Counted from the first letter of the stretch, positions 50,257 through 60,433 are shown. The stretch is DNA of 64,000 bases from Aliiroseovarius sp. M344 (GCF_025140835.1 NZ_CP081153.1:1612001-1676000), one strand, 5' to 3'. Notes: a model not told the origin generated them from the letters alone. Translations and numbers: made by a program.

Positions 50257-50335
50257 GCAACTTTGTCGGTTTCACTGAGGCCTGTCTTATTAATGAGGCT
50301 AGTCCTATTAAGATGACACGAGGCGGAGCAAAGCT

Positions 50336-51379
50336 GTGACGCGCGTGTATCTGGATTGGAACGCCACAACGCCTTTGCGGGCCGAGGCCAAGGACGCGAT
50401 GGTTGACGCGATGGATGTGGTTGGAAACCCTTCCTCGGTCCACGCGGAAGGGCGGGCGGCCAAAGGTCTGATAGAACGCGCGCGCAAGGATCTGGCCGTG
50501 GCGCTGGGGGCTGAAGGCGCGGATATTATTTTCACATCATCCGCCACCGAAGCGGCGGCCTTGGCCTTGGCGGGCAAAGGGATTTCTTGCGCAGGCATTG
50601 AGCATGACGCCGTGCGGTCCTGGTGTGACGAGAGCTTACCAGTTGGCAAAAACGGCGCTGTAGGCGTCACCGATCCGGCCAAGTCGGCGCTTCAACTGGC
50701 GAATTCGGAAACTGGCGTCATCCAGAGCCTGCCGGATGGCGTGTTTCTCACCGATGCCACGCAAGCTTTCGGCAAAATCCCCTTTGCGTTCAACTGGTGT
50801 GGCGCGCAGATGGCGATCGTGTCGGCCCATAAGCTGGGCGGTCCGAAAGGGATCGGCGCGCTTGTTGTCAAACGTGGCACAGAGATCGAAGCGCGCATCA
50901 AGGGTGGCGGGCAAGAAATGGGGCGCCGATCAGGCACGGAAAATGTCGTAGGTATTGCCGGATTTGCCGCCGCAGCCCGCGCGGCGCAGGCGGATCTTGA
51001 AGCCGGGGCGGGTGCGCGAGTTGAGAAACTTAGAAAGATTCTAGAAAACACCATTGCGGAATCGTCAAATAAGACTATTTTTGTCGGGAAAGACGCGAAC
51101 AGGCTTCCCAACACCTCTTGCTTCGTCACTCCGGGCTGGAAGGGCGAGACACAGGTGATGGTGATGGACCTGGCTGGATTTGCGGTTTCCGCAGGCTCGG
51201 CTTGTTCATCCGGGAAGGTAAAAACCAGTGCTGCTTTGGTGGCGATGGGCTTTGACCGGGACCAGGCGGGATGCGCATTGCGTGTCTCGCTTGGTGCTGC
51301 CACGAGTGAGAATGAGGTGCGTGCCTTCGCAAAGGCATGGGCCAGTGAATACGAGAAATTTCAGGCGCGCGCCTATTAA
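50336..51379 (+). CDS. Class I cysteine desulfurase (NifS/IscS-like)
   Basis: A 347-residue PLP enzyme. Lys166 is in IVSAHKLGG, and the persulfide Cys290 is in SAGSACSSGK, in the longer flexible loop of class I. It releases sulfur from cysteine for cluster assembly. It is shorter than E. coli IscS (404 residues). It starts with GTG 50336 behind GGCGGAG. The spacer after iscR contains CTTATTAATGA/CCTATTAAGATGA, a possible internal promoter, but this is weak. A class II enzyme (sufS) lies at the operon's end, so two desulfurases are encoded together. Confidence 0.92.
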   Translation: MTRVYLDWNATTPLRAEAKDAMVDAMDVVGNPSSVHAEGRAAKGLIERARKDLAVALGAEGADIIFTSSATEAAALALAGKGISCAGIEHDAVRSWCDESLPVGKNGAVGVTDPAKSALQLANSETGVIQSLPDGVFLTDATQAFGKIPFAFNWCGAQMAIVSAHKLGGPKGIGALVVKRGTEIEARIKGGGQEMGRRSGTENVVGIAGFAAAARAAQADLEAGAGARVEKLRKILENTIAESSNKTIFVGKDANRLPNTSCFVTPGWKGETQVMVMDLAGFAVSAGSACSSGKVKTSAALVAMGFDRDQAGCALRVSLGAATSENEVRAFAKAWASEYEKFQARAY

Positions 51380-51406
51380 GGCTTGTGGCTTGGATGAAAG
51401 GACAAC

Positions 51407-52930
51407 ATGGCCGGTGTGGATGAGCTGAACGTCAAAGAAGGCGTGGAAGAGGAAACCGTCGAGGCGGTGAAATCGCTGGCCGGACAGTACAAGTATGGCT
51501 GGGAAACTGACATTGAGATGGAATACGCCCCCAAAGGCGTAAATCCCGATATCGTTCGTCTGATCTCGTCAAAAAATGAAGAACCCGAATGGATGACCGA
51601 ATGGCGTCTTGAGGCGTTCGCGCGCTGGGAAAAGATGGTGGAGCCCAGCTGGGCCTTGCTGAACTATCCCGAAATCGACTTTCAGGACCAGTATTACTAT
51701 GCGCGTCCGAAATCGATGGAGACCAAGCCGAAGTCACTTGAAGAAGTAGATCCTAAGCTGTTGGCAACATACGAAAAGCTTGGCATTCCCCTGAAAGAAC
51801 AAATGATCCTTGCCGGTGTCGAAGGCGCCGAGGATATTCCGGCGGAAGGCCGCAAAGTGGCAGTCGACGCGGTGTTTGACAGCGTATCCGTGGGCACGAC
51901 ATTTCAGGCAGAACTGAAAAAGGCTGGCGTGATTTTCTGCTCGATTTCAGAAGCGATCCGCGAGCATCCGGAATTGGTCAAGAAATACCTCGGCTCGGTG
52001 GTTCCGGTGTCGGATAACTATTACGCGACGCTGAACTCGGCCGTGTTTTCGGATGGATCGTTTGTTTACATCCCGCCAAACACACGCTGCCCGATGGAAT
52101 TGTCGACCTATTTCCGCATCAACGCCGAAAATACCGGCCAGTTTGAACGCACGTTGATCATCGCCGACAAAGGGTCTTACGTCAGCTATCTGGAAGGCTG
52201 CACGGCACCAAAGCGCGACACAGCACAGCTTCATGCCGCCGTGGTCGAGATCATCATCGAAGAAGACGCCGAGGTGAAATACTCGACCGTTCAAAACTGG
52301 TATCCCGGTGACGAGGACGGCAGGGGTGGTATCTATAACTTCGTGACCAAACGCGCCGATTGTCGGGGCGACCGGTCCAAAGTGATGTGGACGCAGGTGG
52401 AAACCGGCTCGGCTGTGACGTGGAAATACCCGTCCTGCATCCTGCGGGGCAATGAAAGCCAGGGCGAGTTTTACTCAATCGCGATCACCAACAACCACCA
52501 GCAGGCCGACACCGGCACTAAGATGGTTCATCTGGGCCGCGATACCAAATCTCGGATCGTGTCCAAGGGGATTTCGGCCGGATTGGCGCAGAACACCTAT
52601 CGTGGTCTGGTGTCGATGCACCCGAAGGCCAAGAATTCACGCAATTATACCCAGTGCGACAGTCTGCTGATTGGCGACAAATGCGGGGCGCACACGGTGC
52701 CGTATATTGAGGTGAAGAACAATTCCTCGCGGGTCGAGCACGAGGCGACGACCTCGAAGGTGGATGAGGAACAGATGTTCTATTGTCGCCAGCGGGGCAT
52801 GGACGAAGAAGCGGCCGTGGCCCTGATCGTTAACGGCTTCGCCAAGGAGGTTCTACAAGCCCTGCCGATGGAATTTGCCATGGAAGCCCAACAACTTGTG
52901 GCGATTTCGCTGGAGGGAAGCGTTGGCTAG
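51407..52930 (+). CDS. sufB: Fe-S cluster assembly scaffold protein SufB
   Basis: A 507-residue SufB. Characteristic segments include [17 protein letters not shown] (N-terminal part), the beta-helix core [24 protein letters not shown], and a C-terminal [30 protein letters not shown] with its conserved Cys. It forms the scaffold with SufC and SufD that receives sulfur and iron. AAAGGAC precedes ATG 51407, 27 bases after the desulfurase gene. Length is as usual for the family. Confidence 0.96.
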   Translation: MAGVDELNVKEGVEEETVEAVKSLAGQYKYGWETDIEMEYAPKGVNPDIVRLISSKNEEPEWMTEWRLEAFARWEKMVEPSWALLNYPEIDFQDQYYYARPKSMETKPKSLEEVDPKLLATYEKLGIPLKEQMILAGVEGAEDIPAEGRKVAVDAVFDSVSVGTTFQAELKKAGVIFCSISEAIREHPELVKKYLGSVVPVSDNYYATLNSAVFSDGSFVYIPPNTRCPMELSTYFRINAENTGQFERTLIIADKGSYVSYLEGCTAPKRDTAQLHAAVVEIIIEEDAEVKYSTVQNWYPGDEDGRGGIYNFVTKRADCRGDRSKVMWTQVETGSAVTWKYPSCILRGNESQGEFYSIAITNNHQQADTGTKMVHLGRDTKSRIVSKGISAGLAQNTYRGLVSMHPKAKNSRNYTQCDSLLIGDKCGAHTVPYIEVKNNSSRVEHEATTSKVDEEQMFYCRQRGMDEEAAVALIVNGFAKEVLQALPMEFAMEAQQLVAISLEGSVG

Positions 52931-52960
52931 CCAACGCTCCGATTGATCCGAGGATTGACC

Positions 52961-53173
52961 ATGGAACAGAACAACAAAGGTCAGGCATTTTGGGCCAGCG
53001 TTGAATCCGCGCTGCCTTTTGTATTGCCAGCCATCGGTGGCGGGGCGGCTGTGGTTTACATCAACACCCACAAGATGGACCAGTTGAACCCGATGATCTG
53101 GATTCCGGTCGGTATCTTTCTGGGCTGGGCCGCATCGCGCGGCGTTATGAAACTGTTGGATCTGTGGCGCTGA
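52961..53173 (+). CDS. Small two-helix membrane protein within the suf operon
   Basis: A 70-residue protein with two hydrophobic segments ([20 protein letters not shown] and [19 protein letters not shown]). It starts at 52961, 30 bases after sufB; the frame is open slightly upstream. No domain is recognised. It is inserted between sufB and sufC, like an accessory gene. Whether it takes part in Fe-S assembly is unknown. Confidence 0.75.
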   Translation: MEQNNKGQAFWASVESALPFVLPAIGGGAAVVYINTHKMDQLNPMIWIPVGIFLGWAASRGVMKLLDLWR

Positions 53174-53202
53174 GAGCTGCGCGCGGAAATGGAGCGGACG
53201 AT

Positions 53203-53514
53203 ATGATCATCACCACAACCCCCTCCGTCGAGGGCCATCCGATTGCAAAATACCACGGCATTGTCACCGGCGAGGCCATTCTGGGCGCGAACATCTTTCG
53301 CGATATCTTTGCACAGGTGCGCGACATCGTGGGCGGGCGCTCGGGTGCTTATGAAGAAGAACTGGGCAAGGCGCGTCGCACAGCGCTGGCCGAGATGGAA
53401 GAACATGCGGTGTCTCTGGGTGCCAATGCGGTCGTGGGCGTGGACCTCGACTATGAAGTGATCAACAATATGCTGATGGTGTCGGCCTCGGGCACGGCTG
53501 TCACTGTTTCGTAA
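53203..53514 (+). CDS. YbjQ/UPF0145 family putative heavy-metal-binding protein
   Basis: A 103-residue protein with the UPF0145 pattern: [61 protein letters not shown]. The family forms pentameric beta-sandwich assemblies and is annotated as heavy-metal-binding in some databases, with no firmly known role. It lies 29 bases after the small membrane gene and 10 bases before sufC. GGAGCGGAC precedes the ATG. It might interact with metals during cluster assembly, which is an inference from context. Confidence 0.85.
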   Translation: MIITTTPSVEGHPIAKYHGIVTGEAILGANIFRDIFAQVRDIVGGRSGAYEEELGKARRTALAEMEEHAVSLGANAVVGVDLDYEVINNMLMVSASGTAVTVS

Positions 53515-53524
53515 GGATGTAAAA

Positions 53525-54289
53525 ATGCTGAATATCAATAACCTACACGTCAAACTTGAAGAAGAAGATAAGCGCATTCTGAAGGGCGTCGACCTTGAAG
53601 TGCCCGCCGGGTCTGTACACGCGATCATGGGCCCCAATGGCTCGGGCAAGTCAACGCTGTCCTATGTTCTGTCTGGTCGGGATGGTTACGACGTGACTGA
53701 AGGCAGTGCCACGCTGGACGGCAAGGACCTTTTGGACATGGACCCGGAAGACCGCGCCGCCGCGGGTCTTTTTCTGGCCTTCCAGTACCCGGTCGAAATT
53801 CCTGGCGTCGGGAACATGACGTTTCTGCGCACCGCCGTGAACGCGCAGCGCAAAGCGCGCGGGGAAGATGAAATGTCAGCCGCAGATTTCCTGAAATTCA
53901 TCCGCGCCAAGGCCAAAGAGCTCAAAATCGACGCCGACATGCTGAAACGGCCCGTCAATGTGGGCTTTTCGGGCGGTGAGAAGAAACGCAACGAGATCCT
54001 GCAAATGGCGATGCTGGAACCCAAGATGTGCATTCTGGACGAAACGGATTCCGGTCTGGATGTGGATGCGATGAAACTGGTGTCGGAAGGTGTGAATGCG
54101 CTGCGCGATGCAGGCCGTTCTTTCCTTGTGATCACGCATTATCAACGTCTGCTTGATCATATCAAACCGGATGTCGTTCACATTATGGCCGACGGCCGGA
54201 TCGTGAAATCCGGCGGGCCGGAACTGGCGTTGGAAGTTGAAAACAACGGGTATGCGGACATTCTGGCCGAGATGGAGGTCGACGCATGA
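53525..54289 (+). CDS. sufC: Fe-S cluster assembly ATPase SufC
   Basis: A 254-residue ABC-type ATPase. Walker A is GPNGSGKST, the Q-loop region is FLAFQYPVEIPG, the signature is FSGGEKKRNEILQM, Walker B is CILDETDSGLD and the H loop is VITHYQRLL. It energises SufBCD. Its last 4 bases overlap the sufD start (ATGA), so the pair is translationally coupled. All catalytic motifs are intact. Confidence 0.97.
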   Translation: MLNINNLHVKLEEEDKRILKGVDLEVPAGSVHAIMGPNGSGKSTLSYVLSGRDGYDVTEGSATLDGKDLLDMDPEDRAAAGLFLAFQYPVEIPGVGNMTFLRTAVNAQRKARGEDEMSAADFLKFIRAKAKELKIDADMLKRPVNVGFSGGEKKRNEILQMAMLEPKMCILDETDSGLDVDAMKLVSEGVNALRDAGRSFLVITHYQRLLDHIKPDVVHIMADGRIVKSGGPELALEVENNGYADILAEMEVDA

Positions 54290-55575
54290 ACACCGCCGCC
54301 AAGCAAGCGCCTGCGCTGATCAGCGCCGATGCGCGCCCCGTGTCCAGCGCGTGGGCTGCAGATGCCCGCGCGGATGCAGCGACCCGGTTCGCTGATATGG
54401 GCTTGCCGACACGTCGCAACGAATACTGGAAATGGACGCGACCAGACAGCCTGATCGCGGCCAAACCTTCCGATGCGGAAGTATTTGATTACGGCGGCGA
54501 ACCCCCTGTCTTCCACGCAATTGATCGGCTGAAGATCGTTTTTGTCGATGGGGTGTTTGACGCCGCCGCCTCGGACGATCTGTCGGGCGAGGGGCTCGAG
54601 ATTGAGCGCCTGGCTGATGCCGCAGCCAAAGACATCCATTGGGCCAAGGACATCTATGGTGTGCTCGAAGCGCGCGGGCAGTCGCCCGTCGCCCGCCCAC
54701 TGGCTGCCTACAATACCGCAATGGCGACGGATGGCGTCGTTATCCGCGTGACCGGCCGTGTAAGCCGCCCAGTCAGCCTGTTCTACCGCCATGAAAGCAC
54801 CAGCTCAGACGCGATCCTGCATCACGTGATCCGTGTCGAAGAAGGCGCAAAGCTGACCCTTCTTGAGAATGGCGCGGCGGCGGCGCGGTTCTCAAAAGTG
54901 GCTGAGGTCGACGTGGCAGATAATGCAGAATTTCATCACGTGCGTGCGCAAGGGCGCGACCATCAACGGCAGGCTATCACCCATTTGTTTGCCCGTCTGG
55001 GCGCGCAGTCGGTGTTCAAAAGCTTCACAATGACCGTCAATGGCAAATTGACCCGCAACGAATGTGTGCTGGAACTTCTGGGCGATGATGCCATTGCCCA
55101 TGTGGCAGGTGCGGCCTTGGGCGACGGCGCGGATGGTGAGTTTCACCACGACGATACGGTTTTTGTAACCCACGATGCCGTGGCCTGCGAAAGCCGTCAG
55201 GTTTTCAAAAAAGTGCTGAAAAACGGCGCAAAAGGCGTGTTTCAGGGCAAAATTCTGGTAAAGCAGGGCGCACAGAAGACCGATGGCTATCAGAAGTCGC
55301 AATCGTTGTTGCTGGATGATGATGCCAGTTTCCAAGCCAAACCTGAGCTTGAGATTTATGCCGATGACGTGATCTGTTCGCACGGATCGACCTCGGGGGC
55401 GATCGATGAAGAGGCGCTGTTCTATTTGCGTTCGCGCGGTGTGCCTGCTCATATCGCAACCGATCTTCTGGTGCTGGCGTTTCTTGCCGACGCCATTGAA
55501 GAGATCGAGGATGAGGCGATCGCAGCAGAGATCACCGACCGACTGGATGCGTGGCTTGCCCGCCATCGTGGCTAA
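54286..55575 (+). CDS. sufD: Fe-S cluster assembly protein SufD
   Basis: A 429-residue SufD. An N-terminal helical region contains FADMGLPTRRNEYWKWTRPD. The beta-helix core has HDDTVFVTHDAVACESRQVFK, and the C-terminal signature is SHGSTSGAIDEEALFYLRSRGV. It is the paralogue partner of SufB in SufBC2D. It starts within the sufC stop codon. The two YIP1-like genes follow, 15 bases downstream. Confidence 0.95.
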   Translation: MNTAAKQAPALISADARPVSSAWAADARADAATRFADMGLPTRRNEYWKWTRPDSLIAAKPSDAEVFDYGGEPPVFHAIDRLKIVFVDGVFDAAASDDLSGEGLEIERLADAAAKDIHWAKDIYGVLEARGQSPVARPLAAYNTAMATDGVVIRVTGRVSRPVSLFYRHESTSSDAILHHVIRVEEGAKLTLLENGAAAARFSKVAEVDVADNAEFHHVRAQGRDHQRQAITHLFARLGAQSVFKSFTMTVNGKLTRNECVLELLGDDAIAHVAGAALGDGADGEFHHDDTVFVTHDAVACESRQVFKKVLKNGAKGVFQGKILVKQGAQKTDGYQKSQSLLLDDDASFQAKPELEIYADDVICSHGSTSGAIDEEALFYLRSRGVPAHIATDLLVLAFLADAIEEIEDEAIAAEITDRLDAWLARHRG

Positions 55576-55590
55576 TCAAGGACGCGCGCA

Positions 55591-56079
55591 ATGTCTGTGA
55601 TCGACGATGTTATTCGAAGCTACCGTGCCCCGCGCGCGGTGTTTCGACGTCGGCTTGATCTGGGCACCCGCGAAGACAAGGCCTTGGCGGTTCTGATGGG
55701 CGGCTGCCTTTTGGTGTTTGCAGCCCAACTGCCACGACTGGCACGTGTCGCACATGAGACCGGCGACGACTTGAACATGTTGATGGGCGCAACCATGTTG
55801 GGCTGGATTTTCATCATGCCGCTGGCCTTCTATCTGTTCGGTACGCTCAGCCATATCCTAATGCGCCTGATTGGTGGGCAGGGCACCGCGTTTGGCGCGC
55901 GGTTCGCGCTGTTCTGGGCCCTTTTATGCGCCACACCCTTGTGGCTTCTATGGGGGCTGGTTGCCGGCTTTATCGGCGAAGGCGTGCAAATGACATTGAC
56001 CGGCGCGCTTGCGCTGTTGGCTTTCTTGTTATTCTGGTCCATCAACCTGCGTGAAGCAGAACGCAGGGTGGAGGGATGA
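55591..56079 (+). CDS. YIP1-family-like membrane protein (first of pair)
   Basis: A 162-residue protein with four or five hydrophobic stretches (ALAVLMGGCLLVFAAQLP, LGWIFIMPLAFYLFGTLSHIL, FALFWALLCATPLWLLWGLVAGF, GALALLAFLLFWSI) and an Arg-rich N-terminal arm. It resembles bacterial YIP1-domain proteins of unknown role. The following gene begins 3 bases after its stop, so the two are coupled. Such proteins occur in suf operons of Rhodobacteraceae; a role in assembly is not shown. Confidence 0.78.
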   Translation: MSVIDDVIRSYRAPRAVFRRRLDLGTREDKALAVLMGGCLLVFAAQLPRLARVAHETGDDLNMLMGATMLGWIFIMPLAFYLFGTLSHILMRLIGGQGTAFGARFALFWALLCATPLWLLWGLVAGFIGEGVQMTLTGALALLAFLLFWSINLREAERRVEG

Positions 56080-56082
56080 TAC

Positions 56083-56682
56083 ATGCGGTTTGAGCCCGGT
56101 TATCTTTTCGGAATGGCCCTACAAACAGTGCCGGAGCCGCGCAAAGTGGCGCGCGACCTGTTTGATCTGAACCTGCCGCGAGAGGTCCTCTGGACAGCAT
56201 TGATGCTGGTTGTCGTCCTGAATGCCGGTCTTGGTGTGATCGCCGGGATGATGTTCCCGCTAGACCCCAGACAAATGGGCACAGTTCTGGCCAGCCCGGT
56301 CCTTCTGGGCATGGTCGAGGCCGCTTTCATGTTCGGTTTATCGTGGGCGATCTATCTGATTGGTCGGATGTTTGGCGGGCAGGGCAGCTTGTCGGACGCC
56401 ATCATCACCGTCGTGTGGATGGAAGCAATTTTCCTTGCCTTACAAGCGCTGACACTGATCCTTACATTCTTCGCGCCCAGTCTTGCGGCGATCACGATGG
56501 TTGCTTCGGTGTTTCTGTTCTTCTGGATATTGAGCCATTTTGTCACCGAAAGCCATGGCTTCAATTCGGCGGGGCTGGTCTTCACGGCGATCCTGGGCTT
56601 CATGATCATCGCCGTTTTTGCCCTGTCTTTCATCTTGATCTTGCTTGGCGTTGAGCCCGTGCAAATAACACCCCCTAACTGA
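56083..56682 (+). CDS. YIP1-family-like membrane protein (second of pair)
   Basis: A 199-residue protein with five predicted membrane helices (VLWTALMLVVVLNAGLGVIAG, VEAAFMFGLSWAIYLIGR, DAIITVVWMEAIFLALQALTL, MVASVFLFFWILSHFV, AILGFMIIAVFALSFILIL). The helical pattern and GGQGSLSDAIITVVWME recall the YIP1 domain, and the protein is partly similar to the preceding one. It is placed between sufD and sufS; sufS follows 14 bases later. Confidence 0.78.
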   Translation: MRFEPGYLFGMALQTVPEPRKVARDLFDLNLPREVLWTALMLVVVLNAGLGVIAGMMFPLDPRQMGTVLASPVLLGMVEAAFMFGLSWAIYLIGRMFGGQGSLSDAIITVVWMEAIFLALQALTLILTFFAPSLAAITMVASVFLFFWILSHFVTESHGFNSAGLVFTAILGFMIIAVFALSFILILLGVEPVQITPPN

Positions 56683-56696
56683 TCGGAGCTTGCGCC

Positions 56697-57917
56697 ATGT
56701 TCGACGTTGAAAAAGTCCGCGCTGATTTTCCGATTCTGTCCCGGCAGGTGAACGGTCAGCCTTTGACCTATCTGGACAATGGGGCATCTGCGCAAAAGCC
56801 GCAGGTGGTGATCGACGTCATGACCCGCGGGTATGCCGAGGAATATTCCAACGTCCACCGTGGTCTTCATTACCTGTCGAACCTGTCCACCGAAAGATAC
56901 GAGGCGGTGCGCAATACGGTGGCCCGTTTCCTGAATGCGGGGTCAGAAAGCGAAATCATTTTCAATTCCGGCACCACAGAAGGGATCAACCTTGTCTCTT
57001 ATAGTTGGGCCGCTCCGCGGCTGAAGGCGGGCGACGAAATCATCCTGTCCACGATGGAGCATCACGCCAACATCGTGCCGTGGCATTTCCTGCGTGAGCG
57101 GCAAGGCGTTGTTCTGAAATGGGTGGATCCCGAGGCAGACGGATCTCTTGATGCGCAGAAAGTGCTCGACGCGATTACCGACCGCACGAAGCTGGTTGCC
57201 GTCACCCAGTGCTCAAATGTTTTTGGCACTGTTGTGGACGTAAAAACGATTTGCGCTGGCGCCCGCGCCAAGGGTGTTCCGGTTCTGGTGGATGGGTCGC
57301 AGGGTGCCGTCCATATGCCAGTCGACGTTCAGGATATCGGTTGTGATTTCTACGCGATTACCGGTCACAAGCTCTATGGTCCGACGGGGTCCGGCGCGAT
57401 CTACATTCGCGCGGACCGTCAGGCTGAGATGCAGCCGTTTTTCGGCGGCGGCGATATGATCAACGAGGTGTCAAAGGACAATGTAACCTACGCAGCGCCA
57501 CCGTTGAAGTTTGAAGCCGGGACACCCGGCATCGTGCAAACCATAGGGTTTGGGGCCGCGCTTGAATACTTGATGGATCTGGGAATGGACAATGTTGCCG
57601 CCCATGAAGCCGCGCTCGCCGCCTATGCGTCAGACCGGTTCGCTGGGCTGAATTGGGTGAACATACAAGGGACCGCACCAGGCAAAGCCGCCATCTTCTC
57701 GCTGACGATGGAGGGGGCAGCCCACGCCCACGATATCTCGACCATCCTTGATAAAAAGGGGATCGCGGTGCGGGCAGGGCATCATTGCGCAAAGCCATTG
57801 ATGGAGCATCTGGGTGTTTCCGCCACCGCGCGCGCGTCGTTCGGTCTTTACAACACTAAAGAGGAAGTCGATCGGTTGATCGAAGGGTTGGAACTGTGCC
57901 ACCGGTTGCTTGCCTAA
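56697..57917 (+). CDS. sufS: Class II cysteine desulfurase SufS
   Basis: A 406-residue PLP enzyme. Lys225 is in ITGHKLYGPTG, and the persulfide Cys364 is in RAGHHCAKPLM, at the same number as in E. coli SufS. It delivers sulfur to SufBCD, usually through SufE or SufU, neither of which is seen in the window. It ends the suf operon. The tetR gene is convergent, only 23 bases away, with no strong terminator between. Confidence 0.96.
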   Translation: MFDVEKVRADFPILSRQVNGQPLTYLDNGASAQKPQVVIDVMTRGYAEEYSNVHRGLHYLSNLSTERYEAVRNTVARFLNAGSESEIIFNSGTTEGINLVSYSWAAPRLKAGDEIILSTMEHHANIVPWHFLRERQGVVLKWVDPEADGSLDAQKVLDAITDRTKLVAVTQCSNVFGTVVDVKTICAGARAKGVPVLVDGSQGAVHMPVDVQDIGCDFYAITGHKLYGPTGSGAIYIRADRQAEMQPFFGGGDMINEVSKDNVTYAAPPLKFEAGTPGIVQTIGFGAALEYLMDLGMDNVAAHEAALAAYASDRFAGLNWVNIQGTAPGKAAIFSLTMEGAAHAHDISTILDKKGIAVRAGHHCAKPLMEHLGVSATARASFGLYNTKEEVDRLIEGLELCHRLLA

Positions 57918-57940
57918 GCGGCGGCAAGATCAGTTCCGGC

Positions 57941-58558
57941 TCATCCGTCCGGCTTAATCAGCCCCAGTCCACGTAAGTAGATCCCGATCCCGCTTTCCAG
58001 CAATTCCTCGGGCGGGAAGGGGCTTTTTTGTCCCGGACTGCCACGGCCAAACAGCTCAACAACCCCATGGCTCATCGCCCAGATATGCGCGCTGACCATC
58101 CGTGAGGGCGGGCGTTTGTTTTCTGGTATGTTCTCGGCGAGTTTTTCAGCAGCTTTTTCCAACACGCCCATCGCGCGCCCGGCCACGCGGGCAAGGTCAG
58201 GGGAATGATTGATCGAAATCCCGCTTTCAAACATCGAGATATAATGACCGGGATATTTCCGCGCGAAGGCCAGATAGGCGCGACCCGTCGCCTCGAAACT
58301 CGCCAAAGCTGACGGCTGGCCCTTGTCATAGGCAAATTCCATGAGGTCGGCAAATATCTCGTAGCCCTGCCGCGACGCTTCCGCGATCAAGTCCTCGCGG
58401 CCTGCAAAATGGCGATAGACCGCAGCAGGGGTCACGCCAGCCTGTTTGGCCGCTTCGGACAAGGTAAAGCCGGTCGGCCCTTTCGCTTCGATCAACTCAA
58501 GGGCGGCGTCAACCAAAGCCTGCCGCAGGTTGCCGTGATGATATCCGCGTTTAGCCAT
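57941..58558 (-). CDS. TetR-family transcriptional regulator
   Basis: A 205-residue protein. The N-terminal HTH is [38 protein letters not shown], and the C-terminal domain is all-helical and ligand-binding. The start at 58558 ([11 protein letters not shown]) is typical; longer in-frame starts have no similarity. Its start lies 8 bases inside the 3' end of ppk2, so it is cotranscribed with it. Its ligand and targets are unknown. Confidence 0.88.
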   Translation of the reverse strand: MAKRGYHHGNLRQALVDAALELIEAKGPTGFTLSEAAKQAGVTPAAVYRHFAGREDLIAEASRQGYEIFADLMEFAYDKGQPSALASFEATGRAYLAFARKYPGHYISMFESGISINHSPDLARVAGRAMGVLEKAAEKLAENIPENKRPPSRMVSAHIWAMSHGVVELFGRGSPGQKSPFPPEELLESGIGIYLRGLGLIKPDG

Positions 58559-59420
58559 CCCAGATCTCTGGACCACCACAAATACTGCCGTCCGGCGCAT
58601 GCGCAATATTCCCATCTTTCCCGGCATATTCAACGCCTTGCAGGACGGCACGTATGGCCGCAAGACGGGCGCGTTTTTTGTCGTCAGACCGCACAACTGT
58701 CCAGGGGGCACGTTTGCGGTGGGTGCGTTCGAACGTTTCGACGATCGCGTTCGAGTAAGCATCCCAGCGCTGTAAGCCTTCAACATCAATCCAGCTTAGC
58801 TTCCACTGCTTCAGGGGGTCCTTTTCCCGTGAAAGAAAGCGGCGCAGTTGTTCTGCACGACCGACATTCAGCCAAAGCTTTACAAAATGAATGCCCTCGT
58901 CGACCAACATGTCTTCAAATTCGGGCAATTGTCTGAAAAAGGCTTCGCGCTGGTGATCCTCGCAAAAGCCAAAGACCTTTTCGACGACACCGCGATTGTA
59001 CCAACTGCGGTCAAACAGCACGATTTCCCCAGCCGATGGCAATTCACGCACATAGCGCTGGAAGTACCATTCCCCAGCCTCACGATCAGAGGGCTTGGAC
59101 AGCGCCACAACCCGCGCCACACGCGGGTTCAGGTTTTCGCGCATCCGCTTGATTGTGCCCCCTTTGCCCGCGGCGTCACGCCCTTCAAACACAACGACAA
59201 CCCGTTTTCCCGTGGCCTTCACGTCGGCCTGAAGTTTTACCAACTCAAGCTGAAGGGCCTCGATCTCGGCCTCATAGGTGTCCTTGTCCATCGGCGCGTC
59301 ATAAGGGTACGTTTCGGACAAAATGTCCTTCTTTTTGGCCCCTTTGATCGCCTTTCGTACCGCGTCCGGAGCGGTCTCTTTAAAGAAATTCGAAATCGCA
59401 CCATCGAACGGCAAAGACAT
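58551..59420 (-). CDS. ppk2: Polyphosphate kinase 2 (PPK2 class I)
   Basis: A 289-residue PPK2. Walker A is [16 protein letters not shown], Walker B is [15 protein letters not shown] and the lid region is [23 protein letters not shown]2 transfers phosphate between polyphosphate and nucleotides (mostly GDP/ADP to GTP/ATP). ATG 59420 is preferred because CAGGAG precedes it; an in-frame TTG lies 6 bases upstream. The TetR gene overlaps its end, so they form one transcript. Confidence 0.93.
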   Translation of the reverse strand: MSLPFDGAISNFFKETAPDAVRKAIKGAKKKDILSETYPYDAPMDKDTYEAEIEALQLELVKLQADVKATGKRVVVVFEGRDAAGKGGTIKRMRENLNPRVARVVALSKPSDREAGEWYFQRYVRELPSAGEIVLFDRSWYNRGVVEKVFGFCEDHQREAFFRQLPEFEDMLVDEGIHFVKLWLNVGRAEQLRRFLSREKDPLKQWKLSWIDVEGLQRWDAYSNAIVETFERTHRKRAPWTVVRSDDKKRARLAAIRAVLQGVEYAGKDGNIAHAPDGSICGGPEIWDG

Positions 59421-59485
59421 ACGCAAACTCCTGATTTCACGCTATTATGAGGCGTTCACCCGCGGTTGGCAATTGCAACGCGACC

Positions 59486-60433
59486 TTAGTCCGACCGGTT
59501 GCGACGGTCCTCGCGACTTTCGCCAATTTTCTCGATGTCAAATGGCGTGGTCAGATACATCTCGTTGATCCAGTTGGCATAAAGCAGGTGGGCATGACTG
59601 CGCCAGCGGTTTTCAGGCCGATTGGCGGGATCGTTGCCGGGATAATAGTTGATCGGCACATTGATCGGCACGCCCTTGGCAACGTCGCGGTCATATTCCC
59701 CCTTCAACGTGCTGGTATCATATTCGAAATGGTTGAAGATATAGAGCGCGCGATGGGCGGTATCCTCGACAAGGCAGGGGCCGACCTCGTCGGATGCCAG
59801 AAGAGTGGTCAGCCCGGAGGTTGCATCAATCTCGTCTTGGCGCATCTCGGTCCAGCGGCTAACGGGAACGACACAAGTATCAGAAAACCCTCGCAAATAT
59901 GGGGATGCGGGGTCCATGTTCTTTTGCGGATAGCACCCAAAGGCCTTGGCGTCCAAGATGTGTTTTTTCACATGATGGAAATGGTAAATCATGGCCATGC
60001 CACCCCAGCACACGCCAAATGTCGAATGCACATTGGTTTGAGTCCAGTCGAAGATCTTGCTGATCTCGTCCCAATAAGTGACGTCTTCGAACGGCATATG
60101 CTCAATGGGCGCACCGGTAATGATCAACCCATCGAATTTCTGGTCGCGAACCTCGTCCCAAGGTTGGTAGAACGCGCCGATATGTGCCTGGCTTGTGGTC
60201 TTTGATGTATGTTCGGAAGGGCGGATCAGCGTTAATTCGATCTGCAGCGGATGGGCACCGATCAGTCGCGCGAATTGTGTTTCCGTCTCGATCTTTTTGG
60301 GCATCAGGTTCAAAAGCGCGATCCGCATCGGACGAATGTCCTGCTTTGCGGCCTGATCTTCGGACATGACCATCACACCTTCTTCCGACAGCACATTCGC
60401 AGCGGGCAGGGATGAAGGGATCTTTATCGGCAT
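59486..60433 (-). CDS. metA: Homoserine O-acyltransferase MetA, probable acetyl-CoA type
   Basis: A 315-residue class-I glutamine-amidotransferase-fold enzyme of methionine synthesis. The catalytic Cys142 is in [10 protein letters not shown], and the His/Glu pair His233-Glu235 is in FNHFEY. Residue 111 is Glu ([12 protein letters not shown]). Glu at 111 is known to favour acetyl-CoA, Gly succinyl-CoA, so the likely product is O-acetylhomoserine. AAGGA lies upstream of ATG 60433, 47 bases after the stop of the ATPase gene, so they may be cotranscribed. No SAM-II riboswitch is evident in that short gap. Confidence 0.92.
   Translation of the reverse strand: MPIKIPSSLPAANVLSEEGVMVMSEDQAAKQDIRPMRIALLNLMPKKIETETQFARLIGAHPLQIELTLIRPSEHTSKTTSQAHIGAFYQPWDEVRDQKFDGLIITGAPIEHMPFEDVTYWDEISKIFDWTQTNVHSTFGVCWGGMAMIYHFHHVKKHILDAKAFGCYPQKNMDPASPYLRGFSDTCVVPVSRWTEMRQDEIDATSGLTTLLASDEVGPCLVEDTAHRALYIFNHFEYDTSTLKGEYDRDVAKGVPINVPINYYPGNDPANRPENRWRSHAHLLYANWINEMYLTTPFDIEKIGESREDRRNRSD

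Noticed and set aside
50257..50335. Internal suf promoter between iscR and the cysteine desulfurase gene
   Set aside because: AT-rich half-repeats and weak -35/-10 resemblance are insufficient to call a promoter.
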